Shown here piece by piece: positions 36,813 through 45,872 of a stretch of DNA of 64,000 nucleotides. Location: positions 992,001-1,056,000 of the forward strand of contig NZ_SMFZ01000001.1 of NCBI RefSeq assembly GCF_004339565.1. Reading direction: 5' to 3'. A program made the position numbers and the translations under genes. This stretch comes from Pseudonocardia endophytica. GTDB taxonomy: Bacteria; Actinomycetota; Actinomycetes; Mycobacteriales; Pseudonocardiaceae. How positions within the stretch are numbered: the stretch's first letter is position 1; every line of letters begins with the position of its first letter. The notes under the pieces are model-generated. The model was not told the DNA's origin. It was given only the letters and a program-made list of their open reading frames with translations, and searched no databases.

Positions 36813-37868
36813 TCAGGCGGTGATCCAGGCCGCGAGCCGGCCGGCCTCGTCGTCGACCTCGCGTTGCTGCGATGCGGTCAGCGGGCCGAACGGCGTGACC
36901 TCGACCCGGCCGTCGCGCTGCGACCACGTGCCGGCCACGCGCCCGTCGACGAGAAACGTCGGCGTCGAGCGCGGCATCGACGTCGCGAACACCTTCTCCC
37001 GGTGCTCGGCGGGCACGATCCGCGCCCGGGACGCGTGCCCGAGCAGCAACACGGCGTCGAACGGGCCGAGGAACCGGACCGGCACGGGCGTGTCGGCGTG
37101 CGGCAGCGGCGCGCGGCGCACGTCGACGAGCTCGACGCCCCGCTCGTCGCGGAACCGTCGCAGGTCCAGGCTCTCCAGGACCGCACGCGTCTCGGTCACG
37201 TTCCAGCCCGGGAACCGCGCCACGTCCGGCACGGACGCCGGGCCGAACGCCGCGAGGTAGCGCGTGACCAGCTCCGCCCGCGCGGCGTCCTCGTCCGGTG
37301 CCGATCCAGCGCGCAGCCAGGTGTCGGCGAGCCCGTAGACGTGCGCCCGCGGTGTCTCCCACGTCCCGGCCGGCGGGACCCGCACCAGCTCCACCCAGTG
37401 CTGGACGCACGGGAACACCCGCTTCGGGAGCCCCTCCTCGGCCAGCCGGGCCGCGATCTCCGCCTGCCGTCGCGGACCGTCGGCCAGGTACTCGCGCAGG
37501 ACGGCCGCCGCGGCGACGGCGTGCTCGTCGGTGACGTCCGGGAGCACCCGCAGCCAGCTCGCCCGTTGCGCGGCCCGCACGGCCGTCGTGAACGTCCGGT
37601 AGTCGCGCGGCGAGAGCATGTGGATCGTGCTGCGCATCGCCCACGCCTGCACGACCCGGCCGCTGTGCAACGCGTCGGTGAGGTCGGTGCGGGCGAACCC
37701 GGACAGGCGGGAGAACAGCCCGACGTACCCGGTCGGCGCGTTCTGCGTCTGCAACCCGGCCAGCTTCTCGACGGCCCGCTCGGGCGTGAGATCAGTGCGT
37801 TCCAGCAGCATCTGGCGGGCCAGGAGCGCGCGCAGGAGCTCGTCGTCGCCCAGCACCCGCTCGCCCAC
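36813..37868 (-). CDS. Winged-helix DNA-binding domain protein (HTH_42/AlkX-like)
   Basis: 351 aa. LLARQMLLERTDLTPERAVEKL at the start, LQTQNAPTGYVGLFSRL and VVQAWAMRSTIHMLSP are characteristic of this large actinobacterial family, which has repeated winged-helix domains. Members may be DNA glycosylase-like or regulators; activity here is unknown. GTG 37868 was chosen because it is the first start after the upstream gene; GTG 37856 is possible. Stop almost meets the convergent small gene. Confidence 0.75.
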   Translation of the reverse strand: MGERVLGDDELLRALLARQMLLERTDLTPERAVEKLAGLQTQNAPTGYVGLFSRLSGFARTDLTDALHSGRVVQAWAMRSTIHMLSPRDYRTFTTAVRAAQRASWLRVLPDVTDEHAVAAAAVLREYLADGPRRQAEIAARLAEEGLPKRVFPCVQHWVELVRVPPAGTWETPRAHVYGLADTWLRAGSAPDEDAARAELVTRYLAAFGPASVPDVARFPGWNVTETRAVLESLDLRRFRDERGVELVDVRRAPLPHADTPVPVRFLGPFDAVLLLGHASRARIVPAEHREKVFATSMPRSTPTFLVDGRVAGTWSQRDGRVEVTPFGPLTASQQREVDDEAGRLAAWITA

Positions 37869-37885
37869 CGGGACAGTGTTCCGGG

Positions 37886-39211
37886 TCAGGCGCTCTGCGG
37901 CGTCGTCACCCGGGAGGTCGTCGGGCGGGGCAGGTCCAGGTGGTCGCGCAGCGTCGGACCCGAGTACGACGTGCGGTAGGCGCCGCGGTCCTGCAGCTCC
38001 GGCACGACCTCGTCGGCGAAGCGGTCCAGCCCGCCCGGCACGAGGTGCGGGATGAGGATGAACCCGTCGCTGGCGTCGGCCTGCACGGCGTCGTCGATCT
38101 GCTCGGCGACCTGCTTCGCCGTCCCGACGAACGACTGTCGCGCGCTCGTCTCGACGATCAGCTCGCGGATCGTGAGACCACCGTCCGGGGCACTGCCCTT
38201 CTTCGACGCGGCCAGCTCCCGCCACTCCCGCGCCAGCTTCGCCGTGTCCTTCTCGTGCCGCACCCGCCCGCGGGTGATCGACACGCCGTCCGGGTCCGGG
38301 TCGACGTCCGGGAGCGGGCCGTCCGGATCGTAGGCGGACAGGTCACGGCCCCACACCTGCTCCAGGAACGCGATCGCGGTCGGCGGCGAGACCTGGGCCC
38401 GGCGCACGTGCTCGGCGCGCTCCTCGGCGTCCGCGGGCGTGTCCCCGATGACGAACGTCGCCGCGGGCAGGATCGTCAGGTCGCGTTCGGCGCGGCCGTA
38501 GCGCGGCAGCCGGTCCTTCATGTTCCGGTAGAACTCCTGCCCGGCCTCGATCGTGACGTGCCGGGAGAAGATCGCGTCGGCCGTCGCGGCACCGAACTCG
38601 CGGCCCTGCTCCGAGTCGCCGGACTGGATCAGCACCGGATGTCCCTGCGGGGTCGGCGGCAGCGTGAACCGGCCGCGGAACGAGAACTGCGACGACGTGT
38701 GCCGCACCTCCCCGCCGTCGGAGAGCCACAGCTCCGTGGCCGCGGCCAGGATGTCGCCTGCCCGCTCGTAGCGCTCCGACGGGTCGAGGAAGCCACCGCG
38801 GCGGAAGTTCTCCCCGGTGAACGCGTCCGAGCTGGTCACGAGGTTCCACGCGGCGCGCCCGCCGGACAGGTGGTCCAGCGACGCGAACTGGCGGGCCAGC
38901 TCGTACGGCTCGTTGAACGTCGTGTTGATCGTCCCGCCGAGCCCGAGGTGCGTCGTGACGGCGGCGATCGCGTTCAGCACGGTGAACGTGTCCGGCCGGC
39001 CGACGACGTCCAGGTCGTGGATCCGGCCGCGGTGCTCGCGCAGGCGCAGGCCCTCGGCCAGGAACAGGAAGTCGAACAGCCCCCGCTCGGCCGACTGTGC
39101 GAAGTGCACGAACGACGCGAAGTCGGTCTGGCTGCCGGACTCCGGGTCGCTCCAGACGGTCGTGTTGTTGACGCCCGGGAAGTGCGCGGCGAGGTGGACC
39201 TGCTTCTTCAC
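37886..39211 (-). CDS. LLM-class FMN-dependent monooxygenase (NtaA/SnaA/DszA family)
   Basis: 441 aa TIM-barrel flavoprotein using FMNH2 supplied by a reductase. Family landmarks: QVHLAAHFPGVNNTTVW at the N-terminus, SLDHLSGGRAAWNLVTSS near 125, GHPVLIQSGDSEQGREFGA near 205 and SFVGTAKQVAEQIDD near 360. These enzymes attack organosulfur, chelator or aromatic compounds; the substrate cannot be told. GTG start overlaps the stop of the sister gene upstream (GTGA). Confidence 0.85.
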   Translation of the reverse strand: MKKQVHLAAHFPGVNNTTVWSDPESGSQTDFASFVHFAQSAERGLFDFLFLAEGLRLREHRGRIHDLDVVGRPDTFTVLNAIAAVTTHLGLGGTINTTFNEPYELARQFASLDHLSGGRAAWNLVTSSDAFTGENFRRGGFLDPSERYERAGDILAAATELWLSDGGEVRHTSSQFSFRGRFTLPPTPQGHPVLIQSGDSEQGREFGAATADAIFSRHVTIEAGQEFYRNMKDRLPRYGRAERDLTILPAATFVIGDTPADAEERAEHVRRAQVSPPTAIAFLEQVWGRDLSAYDPDGPLPDVDPDPDGVSITRGRVRHEKDTAKLAREWRELAASKKGSAPDGGLTIRELIVETSARQSFVGTAKQVAEQIDDAVQADASDGFILIPHLVPGGLDRFADEVVPELQDRGAYRTSYSGPTLRDHLDLPRPTTSRVTTPQSA

Positions 39212-40323
39212 GACGTCACCCCGTACATGTTCGACGGCCGGGCGAGACCGAAGCGTTCGCGCAGGGTCACACCGCGCGGCGCCGGGGCCCACGCGTCGCC
39301 GAGTGCGGGCACCAGCTCGTCGACGATCCGGTCCAGTCCGGACGGCAGCGCCAGCGGGACGAGCGTGAACCCGTCGGCAGCGCGTTCCTCGGCGGCGTCG
39401 CGCAGCAGCGCCGCCAGCGACGCCGCGTCGCCGACGTGCCGCAGCCCGCGCGTCCCGGGGTCCGGGTGCAGAGCGTCGAGCCGGACGAGATCGCCCTCGG
39501 TGCCGATCAGCGTCTCCACGTCCAGGAGCACGGCCACCGTCTCCGGGTCCCGCCCGGCGTCGGCGACGGCGGTGCGCACCTGGTCGCGCGCCTCGGCGGC
39601 GGCCGCGACGGTCGGCGCCGCGACCCGGATCACGTCGGCCCACCGGGCGGCGACCGGCAACGCCTCCGGCTCGTCCCCGCGCACGACGACGAGCGGGTGC
39701 GCCTGCGGCGAGCGCGGTGTGATCGACGGGCCCTTCACCGAGAAGAACTCGCCGGAGAAGTCGATGTAGTGGAGCTTGTCGCGGTCCACGAACCGGCCGG
39801 TCGCCTGGTCGCGGATCTCCGCGTCGTCCTCCCAGGAGTCCCAGAGCCGCACGACGACGTCGACCGCGTCGGACGCCTCCCGCCACAACGTCTCCGGGTC
39901 CGCGGAGTCCTTGCGGCCGAACAGGTCCGCCTCGGCCTGGGTGCGGGACACGGCGGGCTCCCACCCGGCCCGGCCGCCGGACACGAAGTCGAGCGTGGCG
40001 ATCGCCTTGGACAGGTGGAACGGCTCGGTGTGCGTGACCGTCGCCGTCGGGACGAGACCGATGTCGCCGACGACGGGTGCGACGCGCGCCGCGATCGCGA
40101 CGGCGTCCAGCGACGTGCTCAGCACGGTCCGGTCACCGGACGGCGGCACGAACGAGTCGGCGAGCAGCACCAGGTCCAGCCCGCCGCGGTCCGCCGTCCG
40201 CACGAGTGCGACGTGGTGCTCCGCGGTGAGCAGGTTCGCGACGTCCGAGTCCGGCGCCCTCCACGCGCCCGGATGGCGCCCCGCTCCCCCGAGCTCGACC
40301 GCCAGGTGCATCCGTCCGCTCAC
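39208..40323 (-). CDS. LLM-class flavin-dependent oxidoreductase, second copy
   Basis: 371 aa, shorter and diverged from the next gene but of the same barrel family: LATLDFVSGGRAGWEPA-type block (ATLDFVSGGRAGWEP near residue 115), HPLVVVRGDEPEALPVAARW near 205 and C-terminal LPSGLDRIVDELVPALGD. GTG 40323 follows GGAGGAGCC. Overlap with the downstream monooxygenase implies they act on the same substrate or as partners. A flavin reductase-like gene lies far away (60312). No transporter is in the unit. Confidence 0.82.
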   Translation of the reverse strand: MSGRMHLAVELGGAGRHPGAWRAPDSDVANLLTAEHHVALVRTADRGGLDLVLLADSFVPPSGDRTVLSTSLDAVAIAARVAPVVGDIGLVPTATVTHTEPFHLSKAIATLDFVSGGRAGWEPAVSRTQAEADLFGRKDSADPETLWREASDAVDVVVRLWDSWEDDAEIRDQATGRFVDRDKLHYIDFSGEFFSVKGPSITPRSPQAHPLVVVRGDEPEALPVAARWADVIRVAAPTVAAAAEARDQVRTAVADAGRDPETVAVLLDVETLIGTEGDLVRLDALHPDPGTRGLRHVGDAASLAALLRDAAEERAADGFTLVPLALPSGLDRIVDELVPALGDAWAPAPRGVTLRERFGLARPSNMYGVTS

Positions 40324-40525
40324 CGAGGCTCCTCCGATCCCCGCGGGGCGTGCCTCCGCGGTCGCGTCCTGCGACGTCCCGTGCCTCCCGGGACAACTCG
40401 GGCGTCGGGGTCGGTGTTCCCGCCCCGGCGGTGCCGGACCCGCGGCCGCACGGTCCCGGGCGTGGACGTGCTCGACCCGCCCGCCCCTCGCCGGGCGCGT
40501 CGGCGGTCCGGCCGGGGCGCCCCGC

Positions 40526-40987
40526 TCAGGCCGCGACCGAGAGGTAGTCCAGGCCCTTCGGCGTCGCCGTCCAGCTGATGATCTTCGTGGCGGTGACCCG
40601 GATCGGCTGGGAGAACAGGTCCAGCCACTCCTCGAGGCTCTGGCCGCCGAACAGCGTGCGGTACTTGCGCTCGAACGCCGGGAGCCCGTCGACCACCGCG
40701 TCCATCCCCACCAGCTCGGCGTCGCCCTCGGCGAGCACGATGTCGCCGCCGCCGACGGCGCTGTCCAGCGACATGCTGACCGCCGGGTTGTGCCGGAGCC
40801 GGTCGACCTTCGCGGTGTCCGGGCGGCTGAACACGACCAGATGCGGGTCGGACCAGAGGAACCACACCGGGACGGAGTGCGGGCGGGCGTCCACCGAGAC
40901 CGTGGTCAACCACAGGATCGGCGCGGCCGAGAGCCGGCACGCGGCGTGCGCGTGCCCGGTCACCGAGGGATCGAGCAACGGGCGCAT
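40526..40987 (-). CDS. Split-barrel FMN/F420-binding (PPOX-class) protein
   Basis: 153 aa. PILWLTTVSVDARPHSVPVWFLW, LVVFSRPDTAKVDRLRHNPAVS and VRVTATKII-type strand order mark the pyridoxamine-oxidase-like split barrel used by actinobacterial F420-dependent reductases. The C-terminus KGLDYLSVAA is family-like. ATG 40987 taken as start, with GGTGGGA upstream; a longer N-terminus is possible. Substrate unknown. The 200-bp gap to the LLM operon (40324-40525) contains only a small GTCCCG/CGGGAC hairpin. Confidence 0.78.
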   Translation of the reverse strand: MRPLLDPSVTGHAHAACRLSAAPILWLTTVSVDARPHSVPVWFLWSDPHLVVFSRPDTAKVDRLRHNPAVSMSLDSAVGGGDIVLAEGDAELVGMDAVVDGLPAFERKYRTLFGGQSLEEWLDLFSQPIRVTATKIISWTATPKGLDYLSVAA

Positions 40988-41024
40988 CCGTCGATCCCAC
41001 CAGTGAAGTGACCCAGGACACAAC

Positions 41025-41471
41025 CTACGTGCGGTGGATCCTGCTGCTCTCCGCACCCGGCACGGAGTAACCGCGGCCGGCGTAGTCGAACGCGTCGAGC
41101 CCGGTCGACTCCTCGCGCTGCTGGTAGTAGGAGCGGATCTCGCGGATCAGGCCGTCGTCGAACGTGAACCACTCGGCGCCGCGGGTCACCACCCGCTCAC
41201 CCGTCCCTCCCGGTCGCCACCACATGGACCACTCGATGACGGCCTCGTCATCGGAGCACAGGGCGTGGTCGACGACCCAGCGCGCGTCGATCCGGCCCTG
41301 CACCTTCCGCCAGTACCGGGCCAGGTGATCGTCCCCGGACACCGGCGCCGATCCGGGGTTGGGCGCCAGGAACCAGTGCACGACGTCGGTGTGCAGCGTC
41401 GAGCGCATGAGGTCGACGTCGCCGGTGCTGCAGCCGTCGTAGTAGCGGGTGATCACCTCGAGCGGGGTCAT
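41025..41471 (-). CDS. SnoaL-like (NTF2-fold) protein
   Basis: 148 aa. PLEVITRYYDGCSTGDVDLM, HTDVVHWFLAPNP and [39 protein letters not shown] give the cone-shaped NTF2 fold pattern of SnoaL-like hydrolases/isomerases or binding proteins. No catalytic set can be named with confidence. Same strand as the split-barrel gene, 37 bp upstream of it, possibly one transcript. Confidence 0.72.
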   Translation of the reverse strand: MTPLEVITRYYDGCSTGDVDLMRSTLHTDVVHWFLAPNPGSAPVSGDDHLARYWRKVQGRIDARWVVDHALCSDDEAVIEWSMWWRPGGTGERVVTRGAEWFTFDDGLIREIRSYYQQREESTGLDAFDYAGRGYSVPGAESSRIHRT

Positions 41472-41578
41472 CCGCCCAGTCTGCCGCCGCTCGCGTGATC
41501 ACCTGGCACACACGGCTGCGCCGGCCATGATCGAACAGCCGTGCGCGCCATGTCAGCCGGATTCGGGCCGGTCCGCGC

Positions 41579-42724
41579 TCATCGCCGACGCGTCGCCAGC
41601 ACCCGGTCCACCAGGTCGGAGGCGTGCCCGGTCCCGCTCCCCTGCTCCCCCGCGGCGAGGGAGAGGTTGTGCGCCATGCGCTCGGCGTGCACCCGCAGCC
41701 CGGTCAGGCACGCGCGCAGCCGGGACGCCGCTCCGGACGTGGCCCGCAGCAGGTCGGACACCGTCTCCCACTCGGCGTGCCACGCACCGGCGGCGCGCTG
41801 GTGCTCCTGCTCCATCGACGACAGCAGCGTCGCCACCAGCCCCGGCGCCCTGCGGGCCGACGCGCGCGCGGTGACGGCGGCGATCGGGTTCCGCTTGTGC
41901 GGCATCGACGACGAGTCGCCCGGCGCGGCCTCGGACACCTCACCGACCTCTGTCGCGGACAGCAGCACGACGTCCGCGGCCGGCTTTGCGCACGCTCCCG
42001 CCGCGACGCCAAGGGCGCCGGCCAGCTCCCCGATCCGGGTCCGCTCGGTGTGCCACGGCACGTCCTGCGACGCGAGGCCGAGCCGGGCGGCGAGCGCGTC
42101 CGCGACGGCCGGGCCGTGCGGGTGCGCGGCCGCCAGCGTCCCGGCCGCGCCGCCGTACTGGACGGGCAGCGCGTCGAGCACGTCGGTGAGCCGGGCGGCC
42201 GCGCGGTCCAGCCCGGCGCACCAGGACGCGGCGACCGCACCGAACGTCGTCGGCAACGCCTGCTGGCCGAGGGTGCGGGCCGCCGTCGGGGTGTCGCGGT
42301 GGGCAACGGCCAGCGCGGCGGCGGCGTCGGCTGCCCCGCCCAGGTCGTCGACGATCCGGCTCCCGGCCCTCCGCACCAGCAGGACGAGCGCCGTGTCCAT
42401 GACGTCCTGGCTCGTCGCGCCGGGGTGCACGGCGCGTTCGGCGCCGGGCTGGATGCGCGCCGCGGCCGCCTTCAATCGCTTGACCAGGGGGATCACCGGG
42501 TTCCCGCCCTCGACCGACTCGGCCCCCAGCTCTGCGGGATCCACACCGGCGACGGCCGCGACGGCGCGCTCGACACCGTCCGCGTCGGTCTCGTCGACGG
42601 TCCCGACCTCGGCGGCCACGGCGGACAGCGCAAGCTCGACCTCCAGGAGCGCCGCGATCCAGGCGGGCTCGTCGAGCAGGCCGGCGACCCGGTCGGCGCC
42701 GAAGAGGGGGTCGAACAGCTGCAT
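41579..42724 (-). CDS. pcaB: Fumarase/aspartase-superfamily lyase, 3-carboxy-muconate cycloisomerase-like
   Basis: 381 aa. Superfamily signature SSSMPHKRNP near residue 270 (catalytic serine loop), VHPGATSQDVMDTALVL near 100 and ARTLGQQALPTTFG near 150. The last two fit 3-carboxy-cis,cis-muconate cycloisomerase (beta-ketoadipate pathway) better than adenylosuccinate lyase. It is shorter than the usual 440-450 aa because the C-terminal domain is reduced. No other pca genes are present, so the name is by similarity. Leaderless ATG (TAGTCT at 42731). Confidence 0.75.
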   Translation of the reverse strand: MQLFDPLFGADRVAGLLDEPAWIAALLEVELALSAVAAEVGTVDETDADGVERAVAAVAGVDPAELGAESVEGGNPVIPLVKRLKAAAARIQPGAERAVHPGATSQDVMDTALVLLVRRAGSRIVDDLGGAADAAAALAVAHRDTPTAARTLGQQALPTTFGAVAASWCAGLDRAAARLTDVLDALPVQYGGAAGTLAAAHPHGPAVADALAARLGLASQDVPWHTERTRIGELAGALGVAAGACAKPAADVVLLSATEVGEVSEAAPGDSSSMPHKRNPIAAVTARASARRAPGLVATLLSSMEQEHQRAAGAWHAEWETVSDLLRATSGAASRLRACLTGLRVHAERMAHNLSLAAGEQGSGTGHASDLVDRVLATRRR

Positions 42725-42730
42725 GGCCCG

Positions 42731-42736
42731 AGACTA
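42731..42736 (-). promoter_or_regulatory. -10 box of leaderless pcaB-like promoter
   Basis: TAGTCT on the minus strand, six bases before ATG 42724. Confidence 0.5.
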
Positions 42737-42919
42737 GTGTCGCGCCGCGGAACGCCAGGCACCGAACGCGGAGGCCCATGCGCCCGCGGGCGGCGTTGCC
42801 GCCCTTGCGACGACGCCCGGTATGAGCTGCGGGCGGCGCCGTGCCCGCGAACGCCTGGATCCGCCGATTCCGGCGTCAGCGATCCGCGACACGACACCAG
42901 GAGAGGCGAGAATGTCCCC

Positions 42920-43567
42920 GTGCTGACCCACGTCCTGCTCGATCTCGACGGCACGCTCGTCGACTCCGCCCCCGGCATCCTCGGTTCGTTGCGCGCCGCG
43001 CTGGACGAGGTCGGCGTCGAGTACCCGACCGCCGCCGTCGACCAGAGCGTGCTCGGTCCGCCGATGTACGAGTCGATCCCGCGGATCGCCCCGGACGCAC
43101 CGGTGGACACCGTGATGGCCGCCTACCGCCGGTTCTACCTCGACGAGGGCGGCTACGCGCTGTCCGAGCCGTACCCCGGCGCCGACCGGCTGCTCCGGGA
43201 ACTGACCGACGCAGGCGTGCGGATCGCGTTGTCCACCAGCAAGTTCGAGACGTCCGCCCACAAGATCCTCGCCGCGCGGGGCTGGACGGACCTGTTCACC
43301 GAGATCGTCGGCGACACCCCGGACGCCGCGCGCCCGACGAAGGGCGCCGTCGTCGCCGAGGCGCTGCGACGGCTGGGGCACCCCTCCGGACCGGACCTGC
43401 CGGTGCTCGTCGGGGACCGGCACCACGACGTCGACGGCGCGCGGGAGAACGGCCTGGACTGCCTCGGGGCCGGGTGGGGATACGGCCTTCCGGGTGAGCT
43501 GGCGGACGCCGGAGCGGTGGCGGTCTACGCATCCGCGGACGATCTCCGGACCGCGCTCCTCGCCTGA
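42920..43567 (+). CDS. HAD-family phosphatase (phosphoglycolate phosphatase-like)
   Basis: 215 aa. Motif I DLDGTLVDSAPG with nucleophile D9/D11, cap domain following, motif II SLSTSKFET-type (ALSTSKFETSAHK), motif III lysine in PTKGAVVAEAL, motif IV VGDRHHDVDGARENGL. Overall like Gph/PpaX enzymes that dephosphorylate small metabolites. GTG 42920 chosen; GAGAAT six bases upstream suggests a leaderless message. Divergent from the PcaB-like gene, with a featureless 195-bp gap. Confidence 0.88.
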   Translation: MLTHVLLDLDGTLVDSAPGILGSLRAALDEVGVEYPTAAVDQSVLGPPMYESIPRIAPDAPVDTVMAAYRRFYLDEGGYALSEPYPGADRLLRELTDAGVRIALSTSKFETSAHKILAARGWTDLFTEIVGDTPDAARPTKGAVVAEALRRLGHPSGPDLPVLVGDRHHDVDGARENGLDCLGAGWGYGLPGELADAGAVAVYASADDLRTALLA

Positions 43568-43636
43568 GGAACGGGCCGTGAACCCTGTCCGATCGGCCCG
43601 GTTTCCGTATCGCTGACCAGCGGATATACACGGCCC

Positions 43637-44530
43637 ATGACGGTCACGGCGCTCTACCGCTACCCGGTCAAGTCCATGCTCGGCGAGTCCCTGTCCCGCG
43701 CCACCATCACCGAGCGCGGGGTGCTGGGTGACCGCGCCTACGCGGTGCTCGACACCGAGACGAACATGGTCGCGAGCGCGAAGGTGCCGAAGCGGTGGGC
43801 GGCGATCCTGGGGTTCTCGGCCCAGTTCGTGAGCGAGCCGGTCGCGGGCGGGGAGCCGCCCCCGGTGGAGATCACGTTCCCGGACGGCAGCACCCACCGC
43901 AGCGACGACGCCGGCATCGACGAGGCGCTGTCCGACGCGTTCGGCCGCGACGTCCGGCTGATCACCGCGCCGGAGGAGGGCACCGCGTTCGAGGAGCTCT
44001 GGCCGGAGATCAACGGGCTGGCGCCCGAGCAGTTCATCACCGACACCACCGGTCGTCACGAGGACAGCGGCGAGGCGATCAGCAAGCTCGACCTGGGTGC
44101 CGCCGCGAACGTCCCCGGCACGTTCTTCGACCTGTCCTGCCTGCACGTCCTCACCGAGTCCACGTTGGACACGCTGCGCGCGGCGGCCCCGGACGCGACG
44201 TTCGACGTCCGCCGCTACCGCCCGAACATCGTGCTCGGCGACGCGGGCCAGGGCTTCGTCGAGAACGACTGGCCGGGCGCCTCCGCCACGATCGGCGGGA
44301 GCCGGGTCCGGTTCTCGTTCTCCACCATGCGGTGCGTGATGACCACGCTCGGCCAGGGCGACCTGCCCACGGACGCGGACACGCTGCGCACGATCGCGAA
44401 GCAGAACCGGATCGAGATCCCGCAGGTCGGCGGCGTGTGGGCCTGCGCGGGCGTGTACGCGGAGGTCGCCGAGCCCGGGGAGGTCGCCGTCGGCGACGCG
44501 CACGAGACACCCGTCGCGGCCCCGGCCTGA
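43637..44530 (+). CDS. MOSC-domain protein
   Basis: 297 aa. N-terminal beta-barrel (TALYRYPVKSMLGESLSRATITERGVLGDRAYAV, given in its parts at residues 3-36), then the MOSC domain with RYRPNIVLGD near 195 and the conserved cysteine in STMRCVMTT near 235. MOSC proteins bind sulfur or molybdenum cofactor, as in mARC/YcbX amidoxime reductases. YcbX-like proteins need an electron donor; no ferredoxin domain is fused here. TATACA six bases before ATG suggests a leaderless start. Confidence 0.87.
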   Translation: MTVTALYRYPVKSMLGESLSRATITERGVLGDRAYAVLDTETNMVASAKVPKRWAAILGFSAQFVSEPVAGGEPPPVEITFPDGSTHRSDDAGIDEALSDAFGRDVRLITAPEEGTAFEELWPEINGLAPEQFITDTTGRHEDSGEAISKLDLGAAANVPGTFFDLSCLHVLTESTLDTLRAAAPDATFDVRRYRPNIVLGDAGQGFVENDWPGASATIGGSRVRFSFSTMRCVMTTLGQGDLPTDADTLRTIAKQNRIEIPQVGGVWACAGVYAEVAEPGEVAVGDAHETPVAAPA

Positions 44531-44540
44531 CCGCCCCCGG

Positions 44541-44593
44541 CGAACGAACGGGCCCGTCGAGCAACGGCATTGCTCGAAGGTGCCGTTCGTTCG
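44541..44593. terminator. Nested hairpin between convergent MOSC and P450 genes
   Basis: Outer arms CGAACGAACGG (44541-44551) and CCGTTCGTTCG (44583-44593), perfect. Inner arms TCGAGCAA (44557-44564) and TTGCTCGA (44570-44577), perfect, loop CGGCA. Likely bidirectional terminator. Confidence 0.8.
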
Positions 44594-44627
44594 GGAAAGG
44601 GGTGCGGGTGCCGGGCGGGTGAGTGGC

Positions 44628-45836
44628 TCAGGCGCGCGGCCCCGGCGTCACCGGAAGGCTGGTCAGCCCGCGGATCAGGCTGCTCTGCCGGTAGCCGAGC
44701 TCCGACGGGTCCACGGCCAGCGCCAGCTCCGGACGGTCCGCGACGAGCGTGCCGATCGCCACCCGACCCTCGATGCGGGCCAGCTGCGCGCCGATGCAGT
44801 GGTGGTTGCCGTGCGCGAAGTAGATCGCGCCGGACGTCTGCCGCGTGATGTCGAACGTGTCCGGGTCCTGTACCCAGCGCGGGTCCCGGTTCGCCGCGGA
44901 CAGCGAGTACATGACCATCTGCCCGGCCGGGATCGTCACGCCGGAGTACGTCACGTCCTCGCTGGTGAACCGCGCCGGCGTCTGCGCGACCGGCGTGTCG
45001 TAGCGGAGCATCTCCTCGACGGCGGAGTCGAGCAGGCCGGGGTCGGCCTTCAGCGTCGCGTGCTGCTCGGGGTGGGTGAGCAGGGCGCGCAGGCCGTTGC
45101 CGATCAGGTTGACGGTCGTCTCGTGCCCGGCGATCAGCAGCAGCATCGTCATGGCGAGCAGCTCGTCCGGCGAGAGCCGGTCGCCGTCGGCGTCCGCGAC
45201 CTCGATCAGCGCCGCGAGCAGCTTGTCGTCCGGCTCGCTGCGCTTGCGCTCGATCAGCTCGCCCAGGTAGCCGTTGAGCTTGCCCATCGCGCCCATCGTG
45301 GCCTCGTCGCCGGAGTTGTCGACGAGCGCCTTCGTCCAAGCACCGAAGTCGTCGCGGTCCTCGACGGGCACACCGAGCATCTCGCAGATCACGTACACCG
45401 GGATCTGGAACGCGTACGCGGTCATCAGGTCGACGGTGCCGGTCTCGGGCAGGTCTGCGACGAGCGCGCTCGCGATCTCCTGCACGCGCGGCTTCTGCTC
45501 GTTCATCCGGCGGACCGTGAACGAGCGGCTGACCAGCTTGCGCAGCCGGGTGTGCTCCGGCGGGTCCATCAGGATCATCATCGGCGTCGGCGCCGCCGGG
45601 TGCTTCTCGCGCTCCTCGGGCGGGAGCGTCCACCGCCAGTCCTTGCTGACCCGGGGGTCGGTGAGCGCCGCCCGGACGTCGGCGTGCCGGCTGAGCAACC
45701 AGGTGGTGCCGCCGTGCAGCTCGAGGCGGCTCACCGGGTCGTGCTCACGCAGCGCGGCCAGTGCAGGGTGCGGGTCGGCGAAGAACGAGCCCTCGAACAG
45801 CTCGTGTCGCTCGCTCCCGATGGTGGTCACCGTCAT
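44628..45836 (-). CDS. Cytochrome P450
   Basis: 402 aa, soluble bacterial class I P450. I-helix LLLIAGHETTVNLIGNG near residue 240, ExxR in EEMLRYDTPVAQTPAR near 282, heme loop FAHGNHHCIGAQLAR near 345 (axial Cys). The PVQ/AQT region resembles CYP107-type hydroxylases of small or polyketide substrates, but that is a loose comparison. Needs ferredoxin and a reductase; FprA at 33162 could serve. ATG 45836 chosen. A perfect GTAAGCA palindrome lies 20 bases upstream. Confidence 0.92.
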   Translation of the reverse strand: MTVTTIGSERHELFEGSFFADPHPALAALREHDPVSRLELHGGTTWLLSRHADVRAALTDPRVSKDWRWTLPPEEREKHPAAPTPMMILMDPPEHTRLRKLVSRSFTVRRMNEQKPRVQEIASALVADLPETGTVDLMTAYAFQIPVYVICEMLGVPVEDRDDFGAWTKALVDNSGDEATMGAMGKLNGYLGELIERKRSEPDDKLLAALIEVADADGDRLSPDELLAMTMLLLIAGHETTVNLIGNGLRALLTHPEQHATLKADPGLLDSAVEEMLRYDTPVAQTPARFTSEDVTYSGVTIPAGQMVMYSLSAANRDPRWVQDPDTFDITRQTSGAIYFAHGNHHCIGAQLARIEGRVAIGTLVADRPELALAVDPSELGYRQSSLIRGLTSLPVTPGPRA

Positions 45837-45856
45837 GCGCCCATGGTGCCATCGCT

Positions 45857-45872
45857 GTAAGCAGTTGCTTAC
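45857..45872. promoter_or_regulatory. Perfect palindromic operator upstream of the P450
   Basis: GTAAGCA-GT-TGCTTAC, 7-bp perfect arms, centred about 28 bp before the P450 start and overlapping the stop of the upstream oxidase gene. Typical size for a TetR-type site. Confidence 0.65.

Noticed and set aside
40324..40525. SAM riboswitch or Cys leader before the LLM monooxygenase operon
   Set aside because: Looked for because such operons handle organosulfur compounds; only a small GTCCCG/CGGGAC hairpin and an ordinary GGAGGA ribosome site were seen.
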